A stretch of 34,365 nucleotides of DNA from Phycisphaerae bacterium (GTDB taxonomy: Bacteria > Planctomycetota > Phycisphaerae > Phycisphaerales > SM1A02). Shown in pieces: positions 7,670 to 15,502 of the stretch (position 1 is the first letter of the stretch; each line of letters starts with the position of its first letter). The translations under genes and the position numbers were made by a program. The DNA lies in assembly GCA_016873275.1 (NCBI GenBank), contig VGXO01000033.1, positions 1 to 34,365 of the forward strand, read 5' to 3'. Under the pieces are notes generated by a model. That model was not told the DNA's origin. It was given only the letters and a program-made list of their open reading frames with translations, and did no database searches.

Positions 7670-9181
7670 TCACCGCAGCGGGATCGGCACCGCCTGCTCG
7701 GTGCCGTCGGGGGCGACGACGTGCAGCACGAGGTCGCGCACCTGCATGCCGCGGGCCATCTGGACGAGCACGCGGCTCGTGCGGGTGTAGAAGTCGTCGA
7801 GGTTGCCGACCGGCTGGTTCATCACCTTGACGATCACCGAGCCCTCCGGCACCGCCTCGGCGAGGGGCGAGCCGTCGTCGACGTCGAGGACGAGGACGCC
7901 GCGGCGGTAGGGAATCCCGAGCTCGGACGCGTGCTGCTCGTCGTGGGTGTCGAGCCGGCGCAGTCCGAGCGAGCGGAGCCCGCGGACGATGCCCTCGTGG
8001 TTGACCTCGGCGGGGAGCCGGTCGAGCACGATCTCGAGCCGCAGCGTCTCCTCCTTGCCGCCCTCCACGTCGGCGCGCCAGAGCTCGAACGGCACGCGGT
8101 CGCCGGGTCGCTTCGAGCTGATGAGCGCGGGCACCAGCTCGCGGCTCGTCACCCGCTGCCCGTCGATCGCGACGATGACGTCGCCCTCGCGGAGCCCGGC
8201 CCGCGCCGCGGGACCATCCTCGGAGACCGAGGTCACGATCGCGCCGCTGCCGCGGAATCGCTCGGCGATGAAGGCGAGGGTCGCGTCGCGGTCCGCCATC
8301 GCCCGCGCCATCTCGATCGGAGCGACGCTGACGCCGAGGAAGCCCTTGGCGACCTCGCCCGTCCCGATCAGCTGGTCGACCACCGACTCGATCATCGACA
8401 TGGGGATCGCGAGACCGATGCCGGCGAACTGACCCTGCCCGACGCCGGGTCCGCGTCCGGTGGCGATCGCGGTGTTCATGCCGACGACGCGGCCGCGCAC
8501 GTCGGTGAGCGGTCCGCCGGAGTTGCCGGGGTTGATCGCCGCGTCCACCTGGATGAAGTTCTCGTAGTCGATGTCCTCGAGCCCGGCGATCCGACCGACG
8601 CCGGAGACGATGCCCTTCGACATCGAGAAGCGGAAGTCGAAGGGACTGCCGAAGGCGAAGACCATGTCGCCCTGCCTGACCGCGTCGCTGTCGCCGCGGA
8701 CCGCGGGATGAAGCATGACGCCATCGATCCGGAGCACCGCGATGTCGGTGCGGAGGTCCATGCCCACCACCTCGGCGGGATGGACGGTGCCGTCGTGGAG
8801 CTGCACCTCGACCCGCGCGGCGCCATCGACGACGTGCGCGTTGGTCACCACGTGACCGTCCGCGTCGTAGATCCACCCCGAGCCGGTCGAGAGGTAGGGC
8901 GCCATGCCCGCGCGGCTCATGCTGCGACCGGCGGTCGCCACGTGGACCACCGACGGCTCGACCACGCGGGCGACGTCGCGGAACGCCTCGTTGAGCTCGT
9001 CGAGGATCGTGCCGCGGGCGAGCCGCTGCGACGCCTGCTCGATCTCGACCTCGGTGCGGGCGTGACCGATGCGGCGCACCGCCTCGGGCGTGACGAAGAG
9101 CACCATCGCGGCGGCGCCGAGCACCGCGAGGCTCGGTCCATAGTGGCGGGGGCGATGCGGGGTCGGATTCGAGTCGTGCAT
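7670..9181 (-). CDS. htrA: HtrA/DegP-type serine protease, membrane anchored
   Basis: This 503-residue protein has a hydrophobic segment at ~14-32 that acts as an uncleaved anchor or signal. The trypsin-like domain follows with the full catalytic triad: His116 (TNAHVVDG), Asp146 (LRTDIAVL) and Ser221 (PGNSGGPL). Two PDZ domains follow, at ~300-390 (GLREGDVIVAIDGQ) and ~420-500 (VPEGSVIVKVMNQP). Such proteases degrade or sense misfolded envelope proteins. The ATG at 9181 starts the hydrophobic N-terminus; the frame is open further upstream but that part is Arg/Pro-rich and crosses a 10-bp repeat, so it was left out. No clear Shine-Dalgarno or TAnnnT box lies close to this ATG, so the start is moderately certain. 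Confidence 0.93.
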   Translation of the reverse strand: MHDSNPTPHRPRHYGPSLAVLGAAAMVLFVTPEAVRRIGHARTEVEIEQASQRLARGTILDELNEAFRDVARVVEPSVVHVATAGRSMSRAGMAPYLSTGSGWIYDADGHVVTNAHVVDGAARVEVQLHDGTVHPAEVVGMDLRTDIAVLRIDGVMLHPAVRGDSDAVRQGDMVFAFGSPFDFRFSMSKGIVSGVGRIAGLEDIDYENFIQVDAAINPGNSGGPLTDVRGRVVGMNTAIATGRGPGVGQGQFAGIGLAIPMSMIESVVDQLIGTGEVAKGFLGVSVAPIEMARAMADRDATLAFIAERFRGSGAIVTSVSEDGPAARAGLREGDVIVAIDGQRVTSRELVPALISSKRPGDRVPFELWRADVEGGKEETLRLEIVLDRLPAEVNHEGIVRGLRSLGLRRLDTHDEQHASELGIPYRRGVLVLDVDDGSPLAEAVPEGSVIVKVMNQPVGNLDDFYTRTSRVLVQMARGMQVRDLVLHVVAPDGTEQAVPIPLR

Positions 9182-9280
9182 GGTGGGACTCGCGGGGGGA
9201 GGTCGAACGCCAGCAGGGCGGCGTTGGGCGTGTGTGGGGGAATCAGCAACGCGGGGCGGTCGGGACGGCGGGAACTTCAG

Positions 9281-9330
9281 GTTCGCTCGGGATCTCTCGG
9301 GTTCTCTCGGGTTCTCTCGGGTTCTCTCGG
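9281..9330. repeat. 10-bp tandem repeat, 5 units
   Basis: Five 10-bp units occur in tandem: gttcgctcgg, gatctctcgg, then gttctctcgg three times, followed by a diverged sixth. It lies 100 bp upstream of the htrA start. A 10-bp period matches one helical turn, so repeated sites would face the same side of the DNA; no binding protein is known. Confidence 0.9.
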
Positions 9331-9475
9331 GTACTTCGGACCATCTCGACGCGGGCGGGGAAGCACCGTCGAAGCTCGCCCTCGGGACCTCACGCGGGAC
9401 CTTCGCGACCGGACATGGCGCGGATTCTCGGTCGGTCGCCACGCCGGCGACCGTCCGATCGATACGCCGAACCTT

Positions 9476-9491
9476 CCCCCATGGTTGGGGG
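9476..9491 (-). terminator. Possible terminator hairpin after panB
   Basis: Stem ccccca/tggggg with loop tggt lies about 57 nt past the panB stop. No U-tract follows on the minus strand, so it is only a weak candidate for termination. Confidence 0.25.
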
Positions 9492-9547
9492 TTCCTGATC
9501 CGGAGTTGCATCGACCGAGGGAGACCCGCGCGGATCGACCGGCGGGG

Positions 9548-10450
9548 TCAACGACCGAGCGATCGCCGGAACGCCTCGCGGTCCGCGTCGCTCATGAGGT
9601 AGGGATGGGAGCCGAGGTCACCCCGCCCGACCCGATCGATCCAGGATCGGGCGGCGTTGGCGATCGACTCCCCGAGCCTCGCGGCGGGGGCGGCGAAGGC
9701 GGGCTGCCAATCGGTCAATCCCAGGAGGTCCTGCAGGACCACCACCTGCCCGTGGCAGGCGGGACCAGCGCCGCAGCCGATCACCGGCACGCTGCTCCGC
9801 TCGACGATCGCCTCGGCGACCTCGGCGGGCGCCGCCTCGATCAGGAGCGTCGTCGCCCCGGCGTCCTCGAGGGCGCGGGCGTCGTCGAGGAGCTCCCGTG
9901 CCGACTCCGCGGAGCGACCTGCCGCCCAGTAGCCGCCGCGGCGGCGGGCATGCTGCGGACGCGATCCGACGTGGGCGACGACCGGGATCCCGGCGCGGCT
10001 CATGAGCGTGACGAGCGCCGCATGCGAGCGGTCGCACTCGAGCTTCACCGCGTCCGCCGATCCCTCGACGAGGAACCGACCGGCGTTGCGGATGCCCTCG
10101 GCGTCCTCGGCGCCATAGGAGAGGAAGGGCATGTCCGCCATCACGAACCGGCTCGGCGCACCGCGCTTCACCGCGGCGGTCAGGGTGATCATGAACTCGA
10201 GCGGCGCGTGGATCGTCGCCGGATGACCAAGGATGACCTCCGCGGCGGTGTCGCCGACGAGGAGCACCGGAACGCCCGCCCGCTCGAGCCAGCGGGCGGT
10301 GGTCGCGTCGTAGCAGGTGAGGCAGGCGAAGCGGACGCCCTCGCGCCGCCACTTCGAGAGCGTGCGGATGGTGATCGCCGAGGGCGCGTCCTCGCGCGGC
10401 GCGTCGGGAAGCGCCGCGGAGCTCTCGGGACGGACGGCGGGGACCTGCAT
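9548..10450 (-). CDS. panB: 3-methyl-2-oxobutanoate hydroxymethyltransferase
   Basis: It transfers a hydroxymethyl group from 5,10-methylene-THF to 2-oxoisovalerate to give ketopantoate, the first step of pantothenate synthesis. The 300-residue protein has the PanB signatures: LTCYDATTARWLERAGV, LVGDTAAEVILGH, MADMPFLSYG, VKLECD, VAHVGSRPQ (usually HIGLTPQ) and PVIGCGAGP followed by GQVVVLQDLLG. The N-terminal ~25 residues are an extra Pro/Ala-rich extension. A TACACT box 8 nt before the ATG supports the start. It diverges from the ABC ATPase gene with 71 nt between starts. panC and panD are not in the window. Confidence 0.95.
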   Translation of the reverse strand: MQVPAVRPESSAALPDAPREDAPSAITIRTLSKWRREGVRFACLTCYDATTARWLERAGVPVLLVGDTAAEVILGHPATIHAPLEFMITLTAAVKRGAPSRFVMADMPFLSYGAEDAEGIRNAGRFLVEGSADAVKLECDRSHAALVTLMSRAGIPVVAHVGSRPQHARRRGGYWAAGRSAESARELLDDARALEDAGATTLLIEAAPAEVAEAIVERSSVPVIGCGAGPACHGQVVVLQDLLGLTDWQPAFAAPAARLGESIANAARSWIDRVGRGDLGSHPYLMSDADREAFRRSLGR

Positions 10451-10458
10451 GGGGCGGG

Positions 10459-10464
10459 AGTGTA
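10459..10464 (-). promoter_or_regulatory. -10 element TACACT, panB
   Basis: TACACT on the minus strand ends 8 nt before the panB ATG. There is no room for a separate ribosome binding site. Confidence 0.5.
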
Positions 10465-10506
10465 CGCCGCGCGAAGGACCACCCGCGGCGTCCGCGGCGC
10501 GCCTGA

Positions 10507-10512
10507 TACGAT
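10507..10512 (+). promoter_or_regulatory. -10 element TACGAT, ABC ATPase gene
   Basis: TACGAT ends 9 nt before the ATG at 10522, without a Shine-Dalgarno sequence between them. Confidence 0.5.
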
Positions 10513-10521
10513 CGCCCTCGC

Positions 10522-11394
10522 ATGGTCCGAGCCGCGACGAGTCCCTCCTCGACCGATCCCGCCGGAGACCTCCTGCGGGTGATCGACCTCAAGACCCACT
10601 TCCCGATCCGCCGCGGCTTCCTGCAGCGGGTCGTCGGTCACGTGAAGGCGGTCGATGGCGTCAGCTTCCACCTCAAGAAGGGCGAGACGCTCGGGTTGGT
10701 GGGGGAGTCCGGCTGCGGCAAGACGACCGTCGGCCGCACGGTGCTGCGGCTCGTCCCGGCGACCGGCGGTCGCGTCCTCTACAAGGGCGAGTCGGTCTTC
10801 GATCAGCCGTCCGGGGAGATGCGCCGGCTGCGGCGGGAGATGCAGATCATCTTCCAGGACCCCGCGGGCTCGCTGAACCCGCGCATGCGGGTCGCGAACA
10901 TCGTGGGCGAGCCGCTCGAGGTGCACGGGATCGCCAAGGGCGACGAGCTCCGCTCGCGCGTCGAGGAGCTCCTCGTCCGATGCGGGCTCTGGAAGCAGGC
11001 GGCGGACCGCTACCCCCACGAGTTCTCCGGCGGGCAGCGGCAGCGGATCGGGATCGCCCGGGCGCTCGCCCTGCAGCCGAAGCTGATCGTCTGCGACGAG
11101 CCGACCTCGGCGCTCGACGTCTCGATCCAGTCGCAGATCCTGAACCTCCTCAAGGACCTGCAGGACGAGTTCGGGCTCTCCTACCTCTTCATCAGCCACG
11201 ACATGGCGGTGATCCACCACATCTGCGACCGGATCGCGGTGATGTTCGACGGCAGGATCGTGGAGGAGGGCACCCGCGACGAGATCATCAATCGACCGCA
11301 GCACCCCTACACGAGGGCGCTGCTTTCCGCCGTGCCCGAGGCGAACCCGCGCCGCGAGCGGCAGCGGATCAAGTTCGAAGGAATGCGGATGTGA
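10522..11394 (+). CDS. Oligopeptide/dipeptide ABC transporter ATPase (OppF/DppF-like)
   Basis: This is a 290-residue ABC ATPase. Walker A is GESGCGKTT (61-69), followed by the Q-loop [16 protein letters not shown], the signature [15 protein letters not shown], Walker [13 protein letters not shown] and the switch His in [11 protein letters not shown]. The end [14 protein letters not shown] is typical of the OppF/DppF C-terminal region, and QDPxxSLNPRM is diagnostic for that subfamily. Its role would be to power import of peptides or similar solutes at the inner membrane. The partners (OppA/B/C/D) are not adjacent, so it must pair with components encoded elsewhere. The stop overlaps the next gene's GTG by 4 nt (ATGTGA). 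Confidence 0.93.
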   Translation: MVRAATSPSSTDPAGDLLRVIDLKTHFPIRRGFLQRVVGHVKAVDGVSFHLKKGETLGLVGESGCGKTTVGRTVLRLVPATGGRVLYKGESVFDQPSGEMRRLRREMQIIFQDPAGSLNPRMRVANIVGEPLEVHGIAKGDELRSRVEELLVRCGLWKQAADRYPHEFSGGQRQRIGIARALALQPKLIVCDEPTSALDVSIQSQILNLLKDLQDEFGLSYLFISHDMAVIHHICDRIAVMFDGRIVEEGTRDEIINRPQHPYTRALLSAVPEANPRRERQRIKFEGMRM

Positions 11395-11873
11395 CTGCTC
11401 CCGACGCCGCCAGCCCGAGGACGGTGAAGGTGCTGATCGGATCCTTCCTCGTCGCTGCGATCGCGGTGACGATCTGGGGGTTCCTCGTGGTGGGCGAGGC
11501 GCGGCGGACCGCCGCCCGCACCGACGAGGAGGTGAGGGCGATGGCGTGGATGCTGCTCGCGGTCGCCGCCCGCGATGGGGCGATGCCCGAGTCGGAGCCG
11601 GCGTTCCTCGACGCCGCGGGTCGAGCGAGCCCCGACACGATCGAGCCCGCCGGTGCCGGATTCCCGACGACCCGCGGGGCGGCGGGGGTGTCGGAGGAGG
11701 TCGCCGACCTTGATCTGCCGGCGGCGTTCGAGCGGGTTCGGGTGATCTTCGCGGCGGGATCGGCGCCGCGGGTGGTGGTGGTCGGTCTTCCCACCGAGAA
11801 CGGGACGCTCGACGAGGTGAATGGCTGGCTCGAGGCGTGGGTCGAGGCACGCGCCGGCGCGTCGGCGCGGTAG
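11391..11873 (+). CDS. Small membrane-anchored protein of unknown function
   Basis: This 160-residue protein starts at GTG 11391, overlapping the ABC ATPase stop, so translation is probably coupled. A single transmembrane helix lies at ~14-34 ([21 protein letters not shown]). The rest is a soluble, acidic region with a central Pro/Gly-rich linker and an alpha/beta-like end containing [14 protein letters not shown] do not recognise a family. The coupling to an Opp-type ATPase does not by itself imply a transport role. Confidence 0.75.
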   Translation: MTAPDAASPRTVKVLIGSFLVAAIAVTIWGFLVVGEARRTAARTDEEVRAMAWMLLAVAARDGAMPESEPAFLDAAGRASPDTIEPAGAGFPTTRGAAGVSEEVADLDLPAAFERVRVIFAAGSAPRVVVVGLPTENGTLDEVNGWLEAWVEARAGASAR

Positions 11874-11913
11874 GGTCCACGGAGCCCGCTGACGCCGGGC
11901 AGGAGTGAGCAAG

Positions 11914-12825
11914 ATGACCACCGATCGCGTGGACACGATGATCGAGGCGGGCGACGAGGTGACGATCCAAAGGGTCGCGCCGGAGGCTGGGCTCGTCGAC
12001 GTGATGGGCGGATCGTCGCGTTGGGAGGTGAAGGTCGACGATCACGGCTTCGTGGCGCTCGTCGACTGCATGCCGCGGCTCGTCGGGGAGGGTCAGACCG
12101 CCGACAGCGCGATCGTGCAGGCGGCGCGGGTCTCCTACGGGCAGGGCACCAAGAAGGTCAACGAGGACCGCGGGCTGATCCGCTACCTGATGCGGCACCG
12201 CCACTCGACGCCCTTCGAGATGATCGAGTTCAAGTTCCACGTCGCGATGCCGGTCTTCGTCGCGCGGCAGTGGATCCGCCACCGCACCGCGAACGTCAAC
12301 GAGTACTCGGCGCGGTACTCGATCGTGCCGGACCGCTTCTGGCGGCCCACCGTCGGCAGCGTCCGCATGCAGTCGAAGACCAACCGGCAGGGGGGCGAGG
12401 AGCCGATCGACGCGGGCACCGCGGAGCGATTCCTGCAGCTTCTTGATCGCGCCGAGGAGAACTACCGGGAGTACCTCGCCCTCACCGAGCAGGGCGTCGC
12501 CCGAGAGCTCGCGAGGGCGGCGCTGCCGGTGAGCGTCTTCACCGAGTGGTACTGGAAGTGCGACCTGCACAACATCCTGCACTTCCTCTCGCTGCGCCTC
12601 GACCCGCATGCGCAGCGGGAGATCCGCGTCTACGCCGAGGCGATGCATCGGCTCGTGAGGGAGATCGTGCCGATCACCTGCGAGGCGTTCGAGGACTACC
12701 GGATGCAGGCGATGCACCTCACGCGGCTCGAGATCGAGGCGATCCGAAGCGGCTCGCCGATCGCCACCGACAACCGCCGCGAGCAGGAGGAGTGGGCGGC
12801 GAAGCGGGCGAGGCTCGGGCTCTAG
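11914..12825 (+). CDS. thyX: Flavin-dependent thymidylate synthase
   Basis: It makes dTMP from dUMP with methylene-THF, NADPH and FAD, replacing ThyA. The ThyX motif RHR-x7-S is seen at Arg122-His-Arg124 through Ser132 (RHRTANVNEYS). Also present are MRHRHSTPFEMIEFKF for flavin and substrate binding and RAALPVSVFTEWYWKCDLHN near the C-terminus. At 303 residues it is at the long end of the family, with an N-terminal extension of ~50 residues. The ATG at 11914 is preferred over GTG 11905 because AGGAG (11901-11905) lies 8 nt upstream of the ATG and overlaps the GTG. No thyA is seen in the window. Confidence 0.95.
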   Translation: MTTDRVDTMIEAGDEVTIQRVAPEAGLVDVMGGSSRWEVKVDDHGFVALVDCMPRLVGEGQTADSAIVQAARVSYGQGTKKVNEDRGLIRYLMRHRHSTPFEMIEFKFHVAMPVFVARQWIRHRTANVNEYSARYSIVPDRFWRPTVGSVRMQSKTNRQGGEEPIDAGTAERFLQLLDRAEENYREYLALTEQGVARELARAALPVSVFTEWYWKCDLHNILHFLSLRLDPHAQREIRVYAEAMHRLVREIVPITCEAFEDYRMQAMHLTRLEIEAIRSGSPIATDNRREQEEWAAKRARLGL

Positions 12826-12882
12826 CGCGGGCCTCGAGACGCGGCGGGGAACTCACTCGTCTGGAACTGAGGAACGGGTACC

Positions 12883-13317
12883 TCAGGGGCGGTCGTCGCC
12901 GAGGGGAATCGCCACGAGTCCCACGAGGGGCGCCGTCTCGTCGAGCTGGATCTGCACCAGGACCACGGGCGTAGGGCGGTTCGCCGCGAAGAATCCGCCG
13001 ATCTGCGGACCCTCGCCGAGCTGATCCCAGAACTGGTCGAAGGGAATCGTCAGCGTCTGCCCCGCGTCGAGTCGCTCGACGAAGCGGGAGTACCGCTGGT
13101 TGATCCAGAGGTCGAAGTCGCGGAAGTTGCGTCCGCTCGCGTTGCAGATCTCGAGGGTCACGCCATCGCTGAAGACCTGCACCCGCTCGGTAGGTCCCAA
13201 CGGGAGGTAGGCGGGATAGGGAGCGCCGGCGTTCGCGGGCTGGTAGTTGAACTGGCGACAGCCCGACGTCGCGATCGCCGCGGCGCACGCGAGGATGACG
13301 GGGAGCCGAGCCGCCAC
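12883..13317 (-). CDS. Small lipoprotein of unknown function
   Basis: This is a 144-residue protein. The first ~18 residues are a signal sequence ending in IATSGC, a lipobox, so it is likely a lipid-anchored envelope protein. The mature part is predicted to be mostly beta, with segments such as RVQVFSDGVTLEICNAS and FDLWINQRYSRFVERLDAG; it resembles a single beta-sandwich. I do not recognise a named family. The start is a GTG, supported by a TACACT box 7 nt upstream. It is convergent with thyX (57 nt between stops) and divergent from another lipoprotein. Confidence 0.75.
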   Translation of the reverse strand: MAARLPVILACAAAIATSGCRQFNYQPANAGAPYPAYLPLGPTERVQVFSDGVTLEICNASGRNFRDFDLWINQRYSRFVERLDAGQTLTIPFDQFWDQLGEGPQIGGFFAANRPTPVVLVQIQLDETAPLVGLVAIPLGDDRP

Positions 13318-13324
13318 GCGGCGG

Positions 13325-13330
13325 AGTGTA
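13325..13330 (-). promoter_or_regulatory. -10 element TACACT, lipoprotein gene
   Basis: TACACT on the minus strand ends 7 nt before the GTG start at 13317, identical to the panB box. Confidence 0.5.
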
Positions 13331-13387
13331 GGGGGACGCGGGGTGATTTCTGTCGCGCGCCGCGGGCGCCGACCGATCTCCCCGCCC

Positions 13388-13801
13388 ATGGCTCGCGGGC
13401 GACGATGGACCATGCAAGGTGTAGGGGTCGCGGCGTCGCTCGTCCTGATCTGCTCGTGCGCCTCGCGACCGAAGGCGTCGGAGACCGCCGGCGTCCTTTC
13501 CGTCCGGATGGACGTCTCGGCGGTGCGGCAGGGAGCCGAGTCGGTCGCCGTGGACGTCGTGCTCTCCGAGCCGGCGGGAGCGGTGCTCGCGGCGCCCCGC
13601 GTCGTCGCGCGGATCGGCGAGCCGGCGACGATCGAGATCTCCGGCGATCCCTCCATCTCGATCACCGTCTCGACCACGGCCGAGGGACGCCTCGTGCGGG
13701 TCGACGTCGAGGGCGTGGTGCGGTCGGCGGACGGGCGAGAGGCTCGCCCCGTCGCCTCGCTCACCGCGTCATGGGGCATTCCCTCGGCGTCGGGAGGATG
13801 A
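13388..13801 (+). CDS. Small lipoprotein of unknown function
   Basis: This 137-residue protein has a basic N-terminus, a hydrophobic stretch and SLVLICSC, a lipobox-like Cys. The mature domain is beta-rich with alternating Val/Ile (VRMDVSAV, VDVVLSEPAG, ATIEISGDPSISITVST), suggesting a small beta-sandwich. The start could also be ATG 13412, which would leave a shorter n-region. No family is recognised. It diverges from the lipoprotein gene at 12883-13317, and tRNA-Ser follows 108 nt downstream. Confidence 0.65.
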   Translation: MARGRRWTMQGVGVAASLVLICSCASRPKASETAGVLSVRMDVSAVRQGAESVAVDVVLSEPAGAVLAAPRVVARIGEPATIEISGDPSISITVSTTAEGRLVRVDVEGVVRSADGREARPVASLTASWGIPSASGG

Positions 13802-13870
13802 GCCGGGTCGATCGCGCGGATCGGGTGACCGCTTTCGGACCTCGAACGATCGCTTCACGCGCCTTCGCGG

Positions 13871-13899
13871 TTGACTGCGGACTTGAACGGACCGACACT
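13871..13899 (+). promoter_or_regulatory. tRNA-Ser promoter
   Basis: TTGACT (13871-13876), a 17-nt spacer and GACACT (13894-13899) form a good sigma-70-type promoter. The tRNA 5' end begins 10 nt after the -10 box. Confidence 0.7.
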
Positions 13900-13909
13900 T
13901 CCGCCCGTT

Positions 13910-14000
13910 GGACAGGTGGCCGAGCGGCTGAAGGCACCGGTTTGCTAAACCGGCATAGGGGGGATTCCCTCTATCGCGGGTTCGAATCCCGCCCTGTCCG
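13910..14000 (+). tRNA. tRNA-Ser (anticodon GCT)
   Basis: The acceptor stem ggacagg/cctgtcc closes 91 nt. The anticodon stem accgg/ccggc-like arm carries the loop tttgctaaa with GCT. A long variable arm (taggggggattccctcta) marks the serine type, and the T arm is gcgggttcgaatcccgc. No 3' CCA is encoded. It reads AGC/AGU serine codons. Confidence 0.97.
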
Positions 14001-14180
14001 TTGACGCTGTTCGGGGGAGGCAACTTCCGGGGTGCCCGCTTCGAGAGCGTTTCGTTCCAGGGCGCCCTGCCTCCCGGACGCCTGCCTCCAGCATGCCTCG
14101 CTCCGCGGAGTGTGCTTCGAGCGAGCCTCCGGAGAGCCAAGTTCCGGGGTGGCGGGATCCGGGACGCAAAGGCGCCCGAG
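14001..14180 (+). pseudogene. Frameshifted pentapeptide-repeat gene relic
   Basis: Directly after the tRNA the sequence encodes about ten A(x)(L/F)xx pentapeptides split over two frames. Frame of 14001 to ~14066 gives units such as NFRGA, RFESV, SFQGA. An extra C at about 14065-14067 shifts to the next frame, which gives CLPDA, CLQHA, SLRGV, CFERA to ~14127. A second shift, probably a 4-nt loss near 14125-14130, returns to the first frame with KFRGG and GIRDA. No start codon or upstream part remains: the repeats run up to the tRNA edge. Pentapeptide-repeat proteins form right-handed beta-helices. I read this as a decayed fragment, not a working gene. Confidence 0.7.
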
Positions 14181-14522
14181 ACCCGCGTCCGTGCGTCTCG
14201 CGGCTCGTCGCGCGACGGCAAACCGATCGACCCATCGACCCATCAACCCATCAACCCATCAACCCACCGACCGTTCGCTCCGCCCGCCTCGGCTTGCGCG
14301 AAGGCGCACGATGCCGGGGAACCTCGCGTGTGAGGGTGAAGGGTTGAGGGTCGAGGCTCGAAGGTCGAAGGCGATCGAGGCGTTGCTCGGGACCCTCGGC
14401 GAGTGAGCTCGCCCGCCTCGGCGATGGGCGTGCGTCCGAGGACGAACGCCCCGTCGGAAGCGTCCCCAGATGATCCTCCGAGCCGCGGGTCGGCGATGAC
14501 CAAGCGTGCCGCCACGGGGCGG
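14181..14522. other. Intergenic region with simple repeats
   Basis: No gene is seen here. The region holds an 8-bp tandem repeat (14221-14268) and a looser run of gggtcgag/gctcgaagg-like units at about 14331-14380. Confidence 0.6.
14221..14268. repeat. 8-bp tandem repeat, 6 units
   Basis: Six 8-bp units occur in tandem (aaccgatc, gacccatc twice, aacccatc twice, aacccacc). They are intergenic and lie just past the pentapeptide relic. Confidence 0.9.
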
Positions 14523-14528
14523 TATGCT
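14523..14528 (+). promoter_or_regulatory. -10 element TATGCT, lipoprotein operon
   Basis: TATGCT ends 7 nt before ATG 14536. The same hexamer precedes tRNA-Leu at the right end. It contains the ATG at 14524, which argues against that start. Confidence 0.5.
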
Positions 14529-14535
14529 CCGCGCC

Positions 14536-15006
14536 ATGCCTCGCCCTTCGGGTCGGTCGATCGCTCCGGCGCGTCGCATGTCCCGCTCGCGCTGGCGACG
14601 CTGGTCGCTCGTCTGCCTTGGCGTCCTCGCGGGATGCCAGACCACCGCGTGGCGACCCGACTTCAACTCGGCGAATCCTCCGGACCGCACCGCCGCGGTC
14701 GAGGCGACCATGCGGAAGTACCGCCCCGACCTCGATGCGCCGTTCACGCCGCCCTACGACGACCCGAAGTTCCGCGAGGACCTCTGCTGGCTCGTGGTGC
14801 TGCTTCAGTCCGACGACCCCGCCGCCCGCTTCCTCGCGATCGAGGCGCTCTCCTCGCTCGTCGACGAGCGGAATGGCTACGACTACGCGGCGCCGCTCCC
14901 CGAGCGTGCGGTCGCCATCCAGCGCTGGACCAACTGGCTCTCCGAGAAGGGTCTCCTGACCGAGACGCCGCTCGCGCCGGTCGGACTGCTTCCGCCTCCC
15001 GCCTGA
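14536..15006 (+). CDS. Lipoprotein with HEAT-like helical region
   Basis: This 156-residue protein has a basic N-terminus and a hydrophobic stretch ending LVCLGVLAGC, a standard lipobox. Further on, LVVLLQSDDPAARFLAIEALSSLV looks like one HEAT-type helical hairpin, and RAVAIQRWTNWLSEKG may form another. The start at 14536 is chosen because the TATGCT box lies 7 nt upstream; ATG 14578 would also give a lipoprotein signal. It is the first gene of a rightward unit with a serine kinase 13 nt downstream. No specific function is recognised. Confidence 0.75.
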   Translation: MPRPSGRSIAPARRMSRSRWRRWSLVCLGVLAGCQTTAWRPDFNSANPPDRTAAVEATMRKYRPDLDAPFTPPYDDPKFREDLCWLVVLLQSDDPAARFLAIEALSSLVDERNGYDYAAPLPERAVAIQRWTNWLSEKGLLTETPLAPVGLLPPPA

Positions 15007-15019
15007 TCCTCCCTCGCCC

Positions 15020-15502
15020 ATGAGCCAACCCGCCCCCGAGATCCAGGTCTGCGTGCTCAGCCAACCGAGACTGCTCGGCGCGGTGCGGGCGATGCTCGAG
15101 ACCTTCGCCGAGCGGATCGGGTTCTGCGAGACGCGGCGGGGCGAGCTGGTGCTCGCGGTCGACGAGGCGATGACGAACATCATCCGCCACGGCTACGGTC
15201 ACGCCCCGGACTGCCGGATCTGGCTCAGCCTGCGGGAGCTCCCCTCGCCGCGGCGGGGGATCCGGGTGGAGATCGAGGATCACCAGGCGGCGTTCGACCC
15301 CGAGGAGGTCTCTGGTCGGAGCCTCGACGAGGTCCGACCCGGCGGACTGGGTCTTCATCTCATCCGCCAGCTGACGAACGTGTGCCGCCACGAGCGCCGC
15401 TCCGAGGGGGGGATGCGCCTCGTGATCGAGAAGTTCTGCGACGATGCCTCGACCGGTCCGAGCCCGGCGGGAACCCAGACCCCAGGAGCAGCCTCGAGAT
15501 GA
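15020..15502 (+). CDS. RsbW/SpoIIAB-like anti-sigma serine kinase
   Basis: This 160-residue protein is a GHKL-type ATPase domain of the RsbW class. The N-box is seen in LAVDEAMTNIIRHGYGH, a G1-like region in IEDHQAAFDPEE and the G2 region in GGLGLHLIRQLTNV. Such kinases bind a sigma factor or other target and phosphorylate a STAS partner on serine. The next gene encodes exactly such a STAS protein and its ATG overlaps this stop (ATGA). The Asp-Gly pair often found in G1 is replaced by Asp-His, a minor deviation. The target is unknown: the only sigma gene in the window lies 10 kb away. Confidence 0.88.
   Translation: MSQPAPEIQVCVLSQPRLLGAVRAMLETFAERIGFCETRRGELVLAVDEAMTNIIRHGYGHAPDCRIWLSLRELPSPRRGIRVEIEDHQAAFDPEEVSGRSLDEVRPGGLGLHLIRQLTNVCRHERRSEGGMRLVIEKFCDDASTGPSPAGTQTPGAASR

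Larger units (their letters stand above)
9182..9547. other. Intergenic region between htrA and panB
   Basis: No gene is seen. The region holds a 10-bp tandem repeat (9281-9330) and a small hairpin (9476-9491). It must contain the promoter for htrA on the minus strand; a possible weak -10 (tatcga, near 9460) is the only A/T-rich candidate I noticed. Confidence 0.6.

Noticed and set aside
9182-9511. N-terminal extension of HtrA to 9511
   Set aside because: It reads through the 10-bp repeat and is not protein-like; the ATG at 9181 begins a typical anchor.
7721-10582. 953-residue plus-strand open frame
   Set aside because: It runs antisense to htrA and panB and has no recognisable motif.
14001-14333. 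Intact 110-residue gene from TTG 14001
   Set aside because: The frame contains pentapeptides only in two phases split by a shifted frame and ends in simple repeats; a relic is the better reading.
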